DNA of 64,000 nt from Oscillospiraceae bacterium (GCA_902775565.1 CACYMP010000011.1:1-64000), one strand, 5' to 3'; numbered from the stretch's first letter, positions 18,031-27,372 are shown. Notes: a model not told the origin generated them from the sequence alone. A program made the numbers and translations.

Positions 18031-19380
18031 TTATAAGTCCCCTGCAACCTTGATCTCAGTGCCCTCAGCGAAATCCTCCACGTAGAGCTGGAAGCATTCC
18101 TTTCCGTTGTCACGGAACGGATAAGCCTCATACCAATGGCCTCCGATGCTGACATATATCCTCGTGTTGTCGCTGTACGTTCCCTCTTTGAGCGTGCCGG
18201 TGATCGTCGTAAAACCATTCACCGAAGATGTCCTGATGGAGTCGGCTGCACCTTCAAGCTCTTTCACTCCAACAGGATCGCCTTCGATTTCCGTAGCGGG
18301 CAGCTTGGGCGGATTTGCGGACAGCTGCGGCAGGAATCTTTCGGCTTTTTCAATGATGAGCACGTTCGCCTTGATAGATCTGATGTCTCTCACCTGCACC
18401 GTCAGAGACCTTGAGAACAAAGCATTCTTGTAACTTTCAGCCATGAACGGCAGCAATGAACTTCCGAACGAATCGCGGTACATCATGAGGTTATTTCCAA
18501 GAGCACCGAGCGTCATGATCTTGTTGTCGAAATTGCTCTCTACTTTTCCTTCGTAGTCGAAACCGAATCCGCCGTCATAGTAGATCTCTTCCTCCAAAGG
18601 CACGGAAGACGGGTACATCATGGCTGCCAGGTCGCCCTTGAAATCCTTTTGCACCTTGTAAGGCGCCTTATTGTAGCGCTCAACATACATCTGCCCTGTA
18701 GCTTCATGGATTGCGCGGGCTGCAAGCGCGGCACCTTCGTTATTCCAGTGCGAGTCGGTCTTGTGGTAGAGCACCTTGTTTTCGGCAGCGAAAACATCGT
18801 AGAGGTCAACGTATCTGATGCCTTCCTCCTTAAGTCTCTCAACGAGGCGCACGCGGTTGCCGGGCTTCGTCGTTTTCGCGTAATAGTACGGCATGTTCTC
18901 GCCGTAGAGCGAATTCTTGTTTGCTGCGATCACGAAAACAAACTCCGAACCGTTCGCCTTGCAATAACTGTCAATTAGCTTCAATGTCCTGACGCAGTCG
19001 TTCAGCTCCCTTTCGCTCATGACCTCCGTGCCGGTGTAATCGCCCAGCGTATCTGTGTAGAACATCCAGCCGTTTTTGCCGTAAATGACCGATTTCGAAG
19101 ACGACGTCCGGAACACCTTTGCCGTTACCAAGGAATAACCCGTGACCATCTCCTGACGAAGCGCGCAGTGGCCTTCGAAATATTCGCCCAGTTGCTTGAG
19201 ATAATCCTTGTTGAGCGTGGTTTTATTCTCATCTTCTGAGACCATGACGGGAGCGGGCAGCCTGGCAGCCGAACTGTTCTCGGACTTGGACGGTCCTGTT
19301 ATGAGCATGCCTGCAAAAGGCACCAGGAGCACCGCCAGGAAGATCACAAAATAGAATGTATATTTCTTACCGTCTTTCAT
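18031..19380 (-). CDS. AlgX/DHHW-type SGNH-like O-acetylation partner protein
   Basis: The 449-residue protein has one N-terminal membrane anchor (about 9-29) and an extracytoplasmic SGNH-like domain. The motif KTDSHWN near 208 matches the D-x-H-W hallmark of the DHHW/AlgJ/AlgX family, and YRDSFGSSL supplies a plausible catalytic Ser. Family members transfer acetyl groups onto polysaccharide after a membrane-bound O-acyltransferase hands them across. The gene begins two bases after the stop of the MBOAT gene, so the two are an operon and a functional pair. The substrate polymer (wall polysaccharide, teichoic acid or exopolysaccharide) cannot be told. The last 90 residues form an added beta domain. 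Confidence 0.88.
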   Translation of the reverse strand: MKDGKKYTFYFVIFLAVLLVPFAGMLITGPSKSENSSAARLPAPVMVSEDENKTTLNKDYLKQLGEYFEGHCALRQEMVTGYSLVTAKVFRTSSSKSVIYGKNGWMFYTDTLGDYTGTEVMSERELNDCVRTLKLIDSYCKANGSEFVFVIAANKNSLYGENMPYYYAKTTKPGNRVRLVERLKEEGIRYVDLYDVFAAENKVLYHKTDSHWNNEGAALAARAIHEATGQMYVERYNKAPYKVQKDFKGDLAAMMYPSSVPLEEEIYYDGGFGFDYEGKVESNFDNKIMTLGALGNNLMMYRDSFGSSLLPFMAESYKNALFSRSLTVQVRDIRSIKANVLIIEKAERFLPQLSANPPKLPATEIEGDPVGVKELEGAADSIRTSSVNGFTTITGTLKEGTYSDNTRIYVSIGGHWYEAYPFRDNGKECFQLYVEDFAEGTEIKVAGDL

Positions 19381-19381
19381 A

Positions 19382-20830
19382 TCAGAACCTGAAATAAATA
19401 AATGGATTGTATGTGCCGCCCGCGAGATTCATTATGCAGAGGATAAGCAGCAAAGGCGTGACCACCCACGATATCTTGTCGAGGACACTGTATTTTTGAA
19501 GCTTTTCTTTGAGCGGAGCGGAAAATACTACTCCGGCGATCAGCACGCAAATAGCGAGCGGAGTCATCAGCGGCAGGAGCAGCGTGCTGTTTGCAGAGGC
19601 AATCTCAGGCGTGCTCATGAACGGTCCGGCGAACATCTGCTTTACCCAGAAAAATCCCTGCGACAGCGTGTCCGCGCGGAAGAAAACAAAACCGACCATT
19701 ACGACCAGCACCGCGTAGATGTGGCCAAATATCCTGGCAAAAACATTCGGCTTTGCGCCGGGATCCTTTTCGCCCTTGCCTGCCTTAGACCTGACAAACT
19801 CCTCGATCATCTGGAAAACGCCGTGATAAAGACCCCAGAAGATGAACGTCCAGTTCGCGCCGTGCCAGATTCCCGTTGCCAGGAACACGATGAACTTGTT
19901 GACGACGGTCCTGACCTTGCCCTTGCGGTTGCCTCCGAGCGGGATGTACAGGTATTCCTTGAACCACGTGGACAGCGAGATGTGCCACCTTCTCCAGAAC
20001 TCCCTGATGGAAGTCGAGATATAAGGATAGTTGAAGTTTTCCTTGAAATGGAACCCGAACATGAGTCCCAAACCGACCGCCATGTCGGAATAAGCCGAGA
20101 AATCGAAATAGATCTGGAGCATGTAAGCAATTGCGCCGGTCCACGCGCTCAGAGCACCTATCTGCGACTGCTGCGCGCCGAACAGAGTGTCTGCGATAAC
20201 GGCCACGTAGTTTGCGATGAAAACCTTTTTTGCGAGTCCGCAAATAAAGCGCCTGATGCCCTTTGCGGTCTCCTCGGGAGTCTCTTTCCTGCTGATCAGC
20301 TCAAGCTCGATGTCGTGGTATTTGACTATCGGGCCGGCGACCAGCTGCGGGAAAAACGACACGTAGAGCATAACGGTGAAAGGGTTCTTCTGCGCCTTGC
20401 AGTCCCTGCGGTAAACATCGATAACGTAACTCATCGCCTGGAAAGTAAAGAACGAGATACCAATCGGCATCACGAGCCCCGTCGGCTTGATGGACATACC
20501 GAACCACCCGTTGATCGTGCCGGTCACGAAATCCGCGTATTTGTAAAGGCCCAGAACTCCGAGATTCTGGATAACGCTTACCGCGACGATGAGCTTTGCA
20601 AGAGCTCCCCTGCCCTTATCCATGCATTTCCCGATCAGCAGCGCCCAGATGTAGTTGAGGATGCAGGAGCCGATCATGAGGAGAACGCATACCGGCTCGC
20701 CGTACGCGTAGAAGATCAGGCTCGCGATGAGAAGCAGGACATTTCGTGTGCGGACGCCCGGCAGGACCCTGTCCAAGATCAGGATCACCGGTAAGAAAAT
20801 GCACAGAAATGTAAGCGAACTGAATACCAT
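19382..20830 (-). CDS. MBOAT-family O-acyltransferase (AlgI/DltB type)
   Basis: The 482-residue protein is an integral membrane protein with about ten hydrophobic segments. The central signature FWRRWHISLSTWFKEYLYIP and the catalytic-His segment GIWHGANW followed by FWGLYHG identify an AlgI-like membrane-bound O-acyltransferase. It would take acetyl groups from a cytoplasmic donor and pass them through the membrane to the adjacent AlgX-like protein. AAAGGT precedes the ATG by about nine bases. It is the first gene of the pair. A 9-bp inverted repeat at 20855-20888 lies just upstream and could be an operator or part of a terminator. Confidence 0.93.
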   Translation of the reverse strand: MVFSSLTFLCIFLPVILILDRVLPGVRTRNVLLLIASLIFYAYGEPVCVLLMIGSCILNYIWALLIGKCMDKGRGALAKLIVAVSVIQNLGVLGLYKYADFVTGTINGWFGMSIKPTGLVMPIGISFFTFQAMSYVIDVYRRDCKAQKNPFTVMLYVSFFPQLVAGPIVKYHDIELELISRKETPEETAKGIRRFICGLAKKVFIANYVAVIADTLFGAQQSQIGALSAWTGAIAYMLQIYFDFSAYSDMAVGLGLMFGFHFKENFNYPYISTSIREFWRRWHISLSTWFKEYLYIPLGGNRKGKVRTVVNKFIVFLATGIWHGANWTFIFWGLYHGVFQMIEEFVRSKAGKGEKDPGAKPNVFARIFGHIYAVLVVMVGFVFFRADTLSQGFFWVKQMFAGPFMSTPEIASANSTLLLPLMTPLAICVLIAGVVFSAPLKEKLQKYSVLDKISWVVTPLLLILCIMNLAGGTYNPFIYFRF

Positions 20831-20854
20831 CGAAAATACCTTTCGAAGCTATTG

Positions 20855-20888
20855 TAACATTGTTATTTTTCTTAACTTCACAATGTTA
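20855..20888. promoter_or_regulatory. 9-bp inverted repeat upstream of the MBOAT gene
   Basis: TAACATTGT (20855-20863) and ACAATGTTA (20880-20888) are perfect inverted repeats 16 nt apart. They end 25 bp before the MBOAT start codon, consistent with an operator. The role is inferred. Confidence 0.4.
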
Positions 20889-20935
20889 TCTCCGCTCGGT
20901 TACAAGTTCGCGACAAAATTGAGGTATTACGAAGA

Positions 20936-21985
20936 TCAGGCGTTCAGGAACCTGTCCAGATCCTCGGTGTACATCTTATAGATGCCGTAGATCAGCTGCT
21001 GGCGCGTGACTCTGACCTGGTAATCGTACAGATCCTTGAGCAGTATAGGGGTCGCGAAAGCGATCTTCGCCGCCGCAACCAGATTCATCTTGAACCTTGC
21101 GTCACCCTTGTCGAGCCTGTCAAAATCGATACTCTCGATCTCCTTGAGGAACGCCTCATAATCAGCCTTCTTATCGAGTGATTTGACCTCATTGGTAATA
21201 TAAGCGTCAGTGCCGCCCCAGCCATACGATACGCCGTGCGCTTCAAAACGCTTGACCGACGACTTCCTGACGTTCTCGGAACTCTTGATGTTGCCGATAA
21301 AGAGCTTTTTCTGACCCGCGACGCGTCCCGCCAGGACCTTCTGGTAGAACTTCTCGTCGGCTACGATCACATAGACCGATCCGTCCTTAGTGCCCACAAC
21401 GTTATCTTCCGTATCATCAGTGCGGTCGATCAGCTGAGCCATTGCCTGTGCGAGCAGCTCATCCTTTGCAACGATCACGAGCGAGCTCTCATACTCCTCC
21501 GGCTTAACGAGCAGGCTCTCTGCGTACTGCGAAAGCTCTACCGCATTCTGCAGCGTCTTTGCACCCGCAATACCCGTAACGGTACGCGCCAGATGCACGG
21601 GATCGGCCAGTGAGAGCACTCCGATCAGCTTCCCATACGTCTCTTCCGGAACTTCGGCAAGCAGGGTCTTACCGATCAGAGCGACAGGGAAAATAGCTCC
21701 GACTACGCTCAAAACGGTATCCACGCCCTTTTTCGCGAGATCGGGGCGGCTTGCAAGAACCTCAGCCGTATCGACCATCTTCAGGACATCGCCCGCGGTA
21801 TTCCAGGCATTCGCGACCTTATCGTCAACGCCCAGCTTCTCCTTAAGCTCTTCCCTCGCCTCTTTGTCGAGTTTCGCGCTGCCGATCTGCTCCTGCATCG
21901 CGCTGACCAGCTCGTTCAGCGTCCCCTTCGGGAGCTTGTCGAGAACTTCCGCACTCATCGCAATCGTCTTATTCGTCTGAGCCAT
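20936..21985 (-). CDS. Protein of unknown function, helical
   Basis: The 349-residue product starts at the ATG at 21985, seven bases after AGAGAGG; an in-frame GTG three codons earlier overlaps that site. The N-terminal half is predicted helical and rich in Ala/Leu/Lys. A hydrophobic Gly-rich stretch near 90-125 (VDTVLSVVGAIFPVALIGKT) could associate with membrane. The second half is mixed alpha/beta. There is no signal peptide. The hydrophobic region and basic helices are vaguely like EcsC-type or phage-shock-like proteins, but I see no diagnostic motif. It stands alone on the minus strand between the O-acetylation pair and a nuclease-like gene. Confidence 0.75.
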   Translation of the reverse strand: MAQTNKTIAMSAEVLDKLPKGTLNELVSAMQEQIGSAKLDKEAREELKEKLGVDDKVANAWNTAGDVLKMVDTAEVLASRPDLAKKGVDTVLSVVGAIFPVALIGKTLLAEVPEETYGKLIGVLSLADPVHLARTVTGIAGAKTLQNAVELSQYAESLLVKPEEYESSLVIVAKDELLAQAMAQLIDRTDDTEDNVVGTKDGSVYVIVADEKFYQKVLAGRVAGQKKLFIGNIKSSENVRKSSVKRFEAHGVSYGWGGTDAYITNEVKSLDKKADYEAFLKEIESIDFDRLDKGDARFKMNLVAAAKIAFATPILLKDLYDYQVRVTRQQLIYGIYKMYTEDLDRFLNA

Positions 21986-22092
21986 GTTTTTCACCTCTCT
22001 TGCCGGATTACAGGTTTGCGTTTCTTTTTAGATAATACAATTATTCCTGCAAATTTGAATAGTGTTCACGGGAAGGCTTCCTTCAGCATCGT

Positions 22093-22854
22093 TTACACTT
22101 TTCTCTCATACGCACTCAGCACTGCGTCATTGATAAAGTTCGCGATCTTGCGCTTAAGTGATTCATGCGACGGAATCCAGTTTTTCGTGCCGCTTATCAA
22201 TATCAGGTCGCGGTTTGGCAGGATGCCGTTGCGCATGTACTCGTCGCTCTTCCAGTAATTATTCTCAAGATAATCGTCGTCATCGGTCATGCCCATGAAC
22301 TCAACGAAGAAACACCGGTCAATGATCCGCACAGGGAATGAATAGTCGGGATTTCTTTTTCGCCCGCCTTTAAGCAGGAGCGCCGGCTCATACTTCGCCT
22401 CAAGCCCCAGCTCCTTCAGCGCGTTCCCCACCATCATCTCGCCCCTCGACCTGACATTGAAGCCATATCCGTCATAGTAACCGGTATTAACTTCGCGCGC
22501 GTTCGAGCATGACTCAAAGCTCTCCCACGCCTTTACATTAAACACCGATGGGTCGCGTATGAATTTAAAGTCTCTTGGTACGAGTAAGTGCCTTCTCTTA
22601 ATCTCTTCGCTGAATTCATCCATGATACGCATTCGCTTGTCATACAACTCAAGTTCCTTCAGCATTTCAGCATAATTATTTCCGGAAATATGCGTGTCTA
22701 GTCTGCTTCTATTGCTTCCAAAACCAGTATACTTGCGAATAACCGGCGTCCCGTTATGGAAGCCGGTTTTATACCTTGGCATGATTTCCGCTTCGCGCTT
22801 TAAGCGAAGAAATTCGTCGATAATATAGATGTCATAGAATAAAGATAGATCCAT
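22093..22854 (-). CDS. PD-(D/E)XK-like putative nuclease
   Basis: The 253-residue protein has a basic N-terminal helical half and a C-terminal half with restriction-endonuclease-fold hallmarks. These are R-S-R-G-E-x-x-V-G-N-A-L near 145, a downstream P-D-Y (about 178) and V-E-F-M-G (about 190), the order E...D...E-x-(G/K) expected of this superfamily. Similar stand-alone proteins are common in Clostridia, often as C-terminal domains described as nuclease- or helicase-associated. No methylase or helicase is adjacent. Catalysis is unproven because the last acidic motif ends in Gly where many active enzymes have Lys. Paired-hairpin copy B lies about 75 bp upstream. Confidence 0.7.
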   Translation of the reverse strand: MDLSLFYDIYIIDEFLRLKREAEIMPRYKTGFHNGTPVIRKYTGFGSNRSRLDTHISGNNYAEMLKELELYDKRMRIMDEFSEEIKRRHLLVPRDFKFIRDPSVFNVKAWESFESCSNAREVNTGYYDGYGFNVRSRGEMMVGNALKELGLEAKYEPALLLKGGRKRNPDYSFPVRIIDRCFFVEFMGMTDDDDYLENNYWKSDEYMRNGILPNRDLILISGTKNWIPSHESLKRKIANFINDAVLSAYERKV

Positions 22855-22928
22855 AACTGTATCCTACGCCGGTTAACCGCCGAAAGAACCGACAAAAAAC
22901 TACAAAAACCGACAAAGGAACCAGCTCG

Positions 22929-23053
22929 TTCTCTATTACTTCCTCTTTTCCTATATATAAGTGAAGAACATTTGGGGAATGAGCTGCAAAATTAGTGCTC
23001 ATTCCCTCTACCTTCCTCTCTTTCAACATCAAAGTGAGGAACCCATGGGGAAT
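22929..23053. repeat. Paired hairpin element, copy B
   Basis: Unit 1 (22929-22980) and unit 2 (23001-23053) are separated by exactly 20 nt (22981-23000). Both end in TGGGGAAT. Unit 2 pairs ATTCCC with GGGGAAT and TTCCTC with GAGGAA around a 17-nt loop. Unit 1 is more degenerate at its left edge. The arms differ in sequence from copy A yet still pair. It lies between the nuclease-like gene and the YunG-like gene. Confidence 0.78.
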
Positions 23054-23075
23054 GAAACAGCCACCTAGGAAATAA

Positions 23076-23531
23076 TTACCCCTTATACCCCTCAACCAAC
23101 GCCTTGAGGACCAAATACCGCTGCTTTTTCTCTTCCTTGGCGAAGTGAACGTCGCGTGACTGGGGGTACATATCGTCGTAGACCAGGGAAGCGGCCTCAT
23201 CGCCGAACTGCTCGGAAGTAAGATCAAATCGCGCGCCGTCAATAACGTTGTAGCAATGGAAAGTGCCGCCCTCGCGTGGGATCCCGTAAACCAATCCTCC
23301 GAAAAGATCCTGCACCAGAAATGCCGTAATGGAGCACTGCCCCAAAGTGCAGTGGGAGGAAGCCCAGCGGTCCTGAAGTCGGGGCGCGCAGGTCTCAAGG
23401 CGCCACAAGCCGTCGCTCAGAGCATCATAAAGATCCAAAGGCGAATTTAGCCAGGGAAGGGCCGCAGCAACAGACTCCAAAGGACGGACCGATCCGCAGG
23501 ATGAGGCACCATAGAACTTATACTCTTTCAC
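23076..23531 (-). CDS. YunG-like family protein
   Basis: The 151-residue protein carries the segment LGQCSITAFLVQDLFGG followed by HCYNVIDG and FDLTSEQF. The Cys...His...Asp order and these motifs match the Bacillus YunG family, which looks like a small papain/transglutaminase-fold domain. No biochemical role is established for that family as far as I know. Cytoplasmic location is likely because there is no signal sequence. Its start overlaps the stop of the upstream zinc-ribbon membrane protein by four bases (ATGA), so the two genes are translationally coupled. Confidence 0.8.
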   Translation of the reverse strand: MKEYKFYGASSCGSVRPLESVAAALPWLNSPLDLYDALSDGLWRLETCAPRLQDRWASSHCTLGQCSITAFLVQDLFGGLVYGIPREGGTFHCYNVIDGARFDLTSEQFGDEAASLVYDDMYPQSRDVHFAKEEKKQRYLVLKALVEGYKG

Positions 23532-25096
23532 TGCATCATCCTCCTGTCGTGACCCTTCTTCTCGAAATCAGTGCTGTCCGAATCATCATACGTCTCAGCC
23601 TCGGGCTTGGCGGTCATGTAGTCGAACTGCTTCTTCTCACCGTAGCTCCAGCCGGAATCGAGACGGACAAAATCGAATGTGGTCTCATATGCTTCCATCG
23701 GATATGTAGTGTCAAAGTATTCGAGGACGTTCTGCTCCTTATCAAGCTGGTGTGCATTTGTCTCTTCAAGCTTTTCGACACCCTTTTTCTCCAAGCCGAT
23801 AAGTATCTTCGGCAGCTGCACCGACAGGAAATAAATAATCAGTATTGCCAGCAGCACTACACAGAAGCCCTCGAACGGATGCTCCAAAGCGGCATTGAGA
23901 AGCTGTGGATGGATCAGGACTCCGCTGAACATGAACAATGTCACGGGCAGCGCATAAAGCGTGCCACGCAGTGCGGAGTTGGCTGAGACGGTCTTCATTT
24001 TCGCGCGCTTCTTTGTACGGTCGACCGTCTCCCAGCCTTTCGCATACGGGAAATCGCCCGAGACCTTGCCGGTCTGGCCGTTGACTATGTACTGATAGCG
24101 AAGGCCCTTGTGCTCAATGGTCAGAAACCAGATCGGAAGGAGCGCGTACTTGATCTGCTGGTTGTGGTATCTCGTATGGCTGCCGTTGGACCGCGGTTGG
24201 AAGGCATCGTAGCCGAAGTCGAGCTTGCCGCACATTTCGAGCGCGTACTTGTCGAGACGCCTGTATATCTTATCTGTCATATCCATAGGCTGCTCGTCGT
24301 ATTTCTCGGCGAAATAGCCCTGCAGATACTCGGCCCTGAAAGGCACCAGTTCCGTGAAATCGAAGGGCTCTGCGGCCGCCATGAGCCTGTCGGGGAGCTT
24401 GACCTCACCATCGAAAGGCACATCCTTGAGCCTTATCTTAACTTTGCAGAAAACTCGCTGCTTATAGTTGTTTGCCGTGTACTCGCCTGCCGAATAAGCA
24501 GAATCGGCAGATTTGCCCATGCTCGCGATGCCCTGGAGATTAATGTCGACCTCCGAGCTGATGATCCACGTCGGTACATAAAGGCCCGTCATCTTGGCGA
24601 GCACTTCATCGGTTACGTAGTTCTTGGGCAGGTGCGGGATCTGGGCGCAGTGCTCTTTGAAAAGGCTCATCGCCTTCTCTTTATCGAACGCAAACGGAAT
24701 GATGTAATCGGGCTTGAACTCACGCGTAAGCCTTCTGGTTACGATAGCGGGCGAGCCGCAGAATGAGCAGAACGTCGCCGCTGTATTCATGTCGGTTACG
24801 ATCTGCGCACCGCACGAGTTGCAGACGATCTCCTGACGCCTCTTGTCGTCTTCGCTCATCTCGATCTTGCCGTCGTAATTCTTCTCCGGATTTGCGAGCG
24901 CGAAAGAGCCCGTGCTGTCCATCGTCTCGGGATCGAACGTCCCGCCGCAGTTGCCGCACATCAGCGCGCTGTGTTCGGTATCGAAAAACAGATTGGATCC
25001 GCAGTTCGGACATTTTTTCGATTCGGCCGAAAAAGTCGCCGGATCTGACGTGTCGAATCTGCCGGAATTCTTAGCCTCTTCGTCCCAAATAGCCAT
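23528..25096 (-). CDS. Multi-zinc-ribbon membrane protein
   Basis: The start at 25096 follows GGAGGGG; an in-frame codon eleven residues upstream is not preferred. The 522-residue protein has three CxxC pairs forming ribbons: CPNC and CGNC (about 29-48), CNSC (about 91) and CSFC (about 109). This resembles TFIIB-type or DNA-helicase PriA-type zinc ribbons seen in large clostridial membrane proteins. A long soluble mixed domain follows (about 125-375). Two hydrophobic helices (about 390-410 and 425-445) precede a charged tail. The zinc part probably faces the cytosol. Function unknown. It is translationally coupled to the YunG-like gene. Confidence 0.83.
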   Translation of the reverse strand: MAIWDEEAKNSGRFDTSDPATFSAESKKCPNCGSNLFFDTEHSALMCGNCGGTFDPETMDSTGSFALANPEKNYDGKIEMSEDDKRRQEIVCNSCGAQIVTDMNTAATFCSFCGSPAIVTRRLTREFKPDYIIPFAFDKEKAMSLFKEHCAQIPHLPKNYVTDEVLAKMTGLYVPTWIISSEVDINLQGIASMGKSADSAYSAGEYTANNYKQRVFCKVKIRLKDVPFDGEVKLPDRLMAAAEPFDFTELVPFRAEYLQGYFAEKYDEQPMDMTDKIYRRLDKYALEMCGKLDFGYDAFQPRSNGSHTRYHNQQIKYALLPIWFLTIEHKGLRYQYIVNGQTGKVSGDFPYAKGWETVDRTKKRAKMKTVSANSALRGTLYALPVTLFMFSGVLIHPQLLNAALEHPFEGFCVVLLAILIIYFLSVQLPKILIGLEKKGVEKLEETNAHQLDKEQNVLEYFDTTYPMEAYETTFDFVRLDSGWSYGEKKQFDYMTAKPEAETYDDSDSTDFEKKGHDRRMMQ

Positions 25097-25185
25097 AATC
25101 TTCCCCTCCGGTGTCCCCACCTTAAGCAATGCTTATTCCGCTAATACTATACCACGCGGGGAACCCATAAGACAAAGGTTCTTGA

Positions 25186-25950
25186 TTATTTGTAACCGAT
25201 GACGAAATCCTTATCCACATATGTATAGTCGCCGCCGTAGGTCCTGCAGAGGATGTGAACAGGCGCGTTTTTATCCTTGATCTTGTATGATTTCTTCACC
25301 GTGACAGAGCTGCCCGGCGCGACCTTCTCGAGATCAGAATCATCATTTAACAGTTCATTAAGCGAAGCATGGGACAGTTCCTTACCGTTCTGGCTTACCT
25401 CGTCGTAAACGGCAGCGTGATAGAAAGTCTCTGACTTCGTGTTGTTCTTAAATTCCATGACAACGATCACTGCCGGTTCGCCGTCGGAATTAACAGTCTC
25501 GGTGACTTCCTGAACCTCAACACTGATGTTCTTTTTCCGGTTGTTGTCAGATACGATATTCGTCAGCACTATGCCTGCGACAACAAGCGCGCAGACCCAC
25601 GAGATAATGAGTGTGAGCCAACCCTTGCGTCCTTTGTCCTTTGCCTTGGAAGCCTTGATGGCATAGACCGTCGCCGCGATGGCAAAGATCACATATGCGG
25701 CGAGCGTGGAGTACAGCATCGCGGAATAGAGCATTCCCCAAACGAGCGCCTGTCCTATGTAATCGATCCCGCCCGGGCCGTTATATTCAATAGGTAAAAA
25801 ATCACAAACGAGGTTAATTATCCCGCATGCCAGCGCAATGAACGCGAAAACCCTCGCCACTCTTGCGGGATGCTTTGTTTTCCTCAGCTTTATGCACAGA
25901 ACGATCGCGGCAATGCACATCGATACGGCCCCCAGGACTACTAAACCCAT
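25186..25950 (-). CDS. Membrane protein with DUF5067-like C-terminal domain
   Basis: The 254-residue protein has four hydrophobic helices in its first 135 residues, with a Lys-rich turn between them (DUF4190-like arrangement). An extracytoplasmic domain covers about 140-254. That domain has the features of DUF5067-type immunoglobulin-like modules: FKNNTKSETF near its start and GSSVTVKKSYKIKD later, a beta pattern found in many clostridial lipoproteins. No catalytic motif is seen. Function unknown. It is on the same strand as the HtrA gene upstream, but a terminator at 26012-26045 separates them. Confidence 0.8.
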   Translation of the reverse strand: MGLVVLGAVSMCIAAIVLCIKLRKTKHPARVARVFAFIALACGIINLVCDFLPIEYNGPGGIDYIGQALVWGMLYSAMLYSTLAAYVIFAIAATVYAIKASKAKDKGRKGWLTLIISWVCALVVAGIVLTNIVSDNNRKKNISVEVQEVTETVNSDGEPAVIVVMEFKNNTKSETFYHAAVYDEVSQNGKELSHASLNELLNDDSDLEKVAPGSSVTVKKSYKIKDKNAPVHILCRTYGGDYTYVDKDFVIGYK

Positions 25951-26011
25951 ATGTCATCCTCCCTTGTTCCGCAAGGTTTGATTCATTGATAAAGGTATTA
26001 TAGCACTGCCC

Positions 26012-26045
26012 CAAAAAAGAAAACGGGGCACCGTCTCCAGTGCCC
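26012..26045 (-). terminator. Terminator of the HtrA gene
   Basis: On the minus strand GGGCAC (26045-26040) pairs with GTGCCC (26031-26026) and is followed by CCGTTTTCTTTTTT. It lies about 30 bp beyond the HtrA stop codon. Confidence 0.8.
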
Positions 26046-26076
26046 TTCACATGAACAAGAAAATAATGGTTAATTG

Positions 26077-27372
26077 TCAATTTGAATCCTTTGCGGGAAG
26101 CGCAGTCTGCTTCCGCACACCCAGCGTTACTTCTATTTTCAGAGTCTCTGCTCCGCGGCTTACGGTTAATGTAACAACATCGCCTGCCTTGGACTTCGAA
26201 ATGACCGAGGTCAGATCCGAGTAAGCTGTGACTTTCTCACCATTCAATTCCGTAATGATGTCGCCTGACTGAATGCCTGCGTCTTCTGCGGGACTGCCTT
26301 TTTCCACGCTTTCAACGATAAGATTCTGACCTGTCTCGCCGCCTCTGTGTCCTCTGCCTTCTGCCTCCGAGTATACGGACACGCCTATGTAAACGCGCTC
26401 GAAATAACCCTTATCGATGATGAATGTGATGATATCGCGGACTGAATTCATGGGAATCGCAAAGCCGATATTATCGACTGACGCGGATGACCTGCCTGAA
26501 GACGAATACTTCGCGTTGGTGATGCCGATGACCTCGCCGTGTGTGTTGAAGAGTGCGCCGCCGGAATTGCCCGAGTTGATCGCGCAGTCGGTCTGGATGA
26601 GCGTCATCGCCTGGTTTTCGATCGTGATATTGCGGTTCAGCGCACTGACTGCGCCTTTCGTGAGCGAAAATGTGAGCTCGCCCAAAGGGTTGCCTATAGC
26701 CACGACATCGTCGCCCACGTTCATGTTGTCCGAGTCGCCGAGCACCACGGGAGTAAGGCCCTGTGAGTCGATCTTGATGACCGCCACGTCGTTGTTCTCG
26801 TCGTAACCTATTACCTTTGCATCGTATGTCTTATTATCGTAAGTCGTAATCTGAATGCTTTCGGCGCCTTCGATCACGTGGTAATTGGTCACGATGTAGC
26901 CGTCTGATGTAATGATGAAGCCCGATCCGGCAGCCGCTGACTCAGTCTGATATCCGAAATAGTTGGTGTTGACGGATGTCTTGATGCCTACGGTGGAATT
27001 GACGTTAGCGGCGTAGATCTCGGCGGCTGTCAGCGTTTTCGTCGTGTCGACCGAGACCGTCTGGATCTTTGAGTCTTCGCGCTCTCCGATATTGACCGAT
27101 ATCACGTTTTCTTCAGTGCAGGCATCTTCATCGGTTTCTGTGTTGATAATATTCGCGATGCCGTCTGACTTGATGAACTCGTAAGCGGCAACGCCTGCAG
27201 CTCCGCATGCTCCACCGACAAGAGAGCAGCAAAGGGCCAGTGCTACAACCTTTGCTGCTGAGCCTCTTGTCTTTTTGGGGATGGGAATTTGGGAATTGGT
27301 ATTGTAAGCGTAAGGTGCATACTGAACGTTAGCGGGGATGGTATTGTTTATGTTGCGGTTGTAATTTTCCAT
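26077..27372 (-). CDS. HtrA/DegP-type membrane serine protease with PDZ domain
   Basis: Translation is placed at the ATG at 27372, preceded by AAAGGAAC; upstream in-frame sequence lacks a site. The 431-residue protein has an Asn-rich cytoplasmic N-terminus and one membrane helix (about 44-66). The trypsin-like domain has its catalytic triad in TNYHVIEG (His near 161), NNDVAVI (Asp near 191) and GNSGGALF (Ser near 266). A single PDZ domain covers about 325-415. HtrA proteases degrade or refold misfolded exported proteins under envelope stress. It appears monocistronic. Family and location are clear; the substrate is not. Confidence 0.95.
   Translation of the reverse strand: MENYNRNINNTIPANVQYAPYAYNTNSQIPIPKKTRGSAAKVVALALCCSLVGGACGAAGVAAYEFIKSDGIANIINTETDEDACTEENVISVNIGEREDSKIQTVSVDTTKTLTAAEIYAANVNSTVGIKTSVNTNYFGYQTESAAAGSGFIITSDGYIVTNYHVIEGAESIQITTYDNKTYDAKVIGYDENNDVAVIKIDSQGLTPVVLGDSDNMNVGDDVVAIGNPLGELTFSLTKGAVSALNRNITIENQAMTLIQTDCAINSGNSGGALFNTHGEVIGITNAKYSSSGRSSASVDNIGFAIPMNSVRDIITFIIDKGYFERVYIGVSVYSEAEGRGHRGGETGQNLIVESVEKGSPAEDAGIQSGDIITELNGEKVTAYSDLTSVISKSKAGDVVTLTVSRGAETLKIEVTLGVRKQTALPAKDSN

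Noticed and set aside
19496..20794. 432-codon plus-strand frame
   Set aside because: It is antisense to the MBOAT gene, whose motifs are unmistakable; the frame is a product of GC-rich codon bias.
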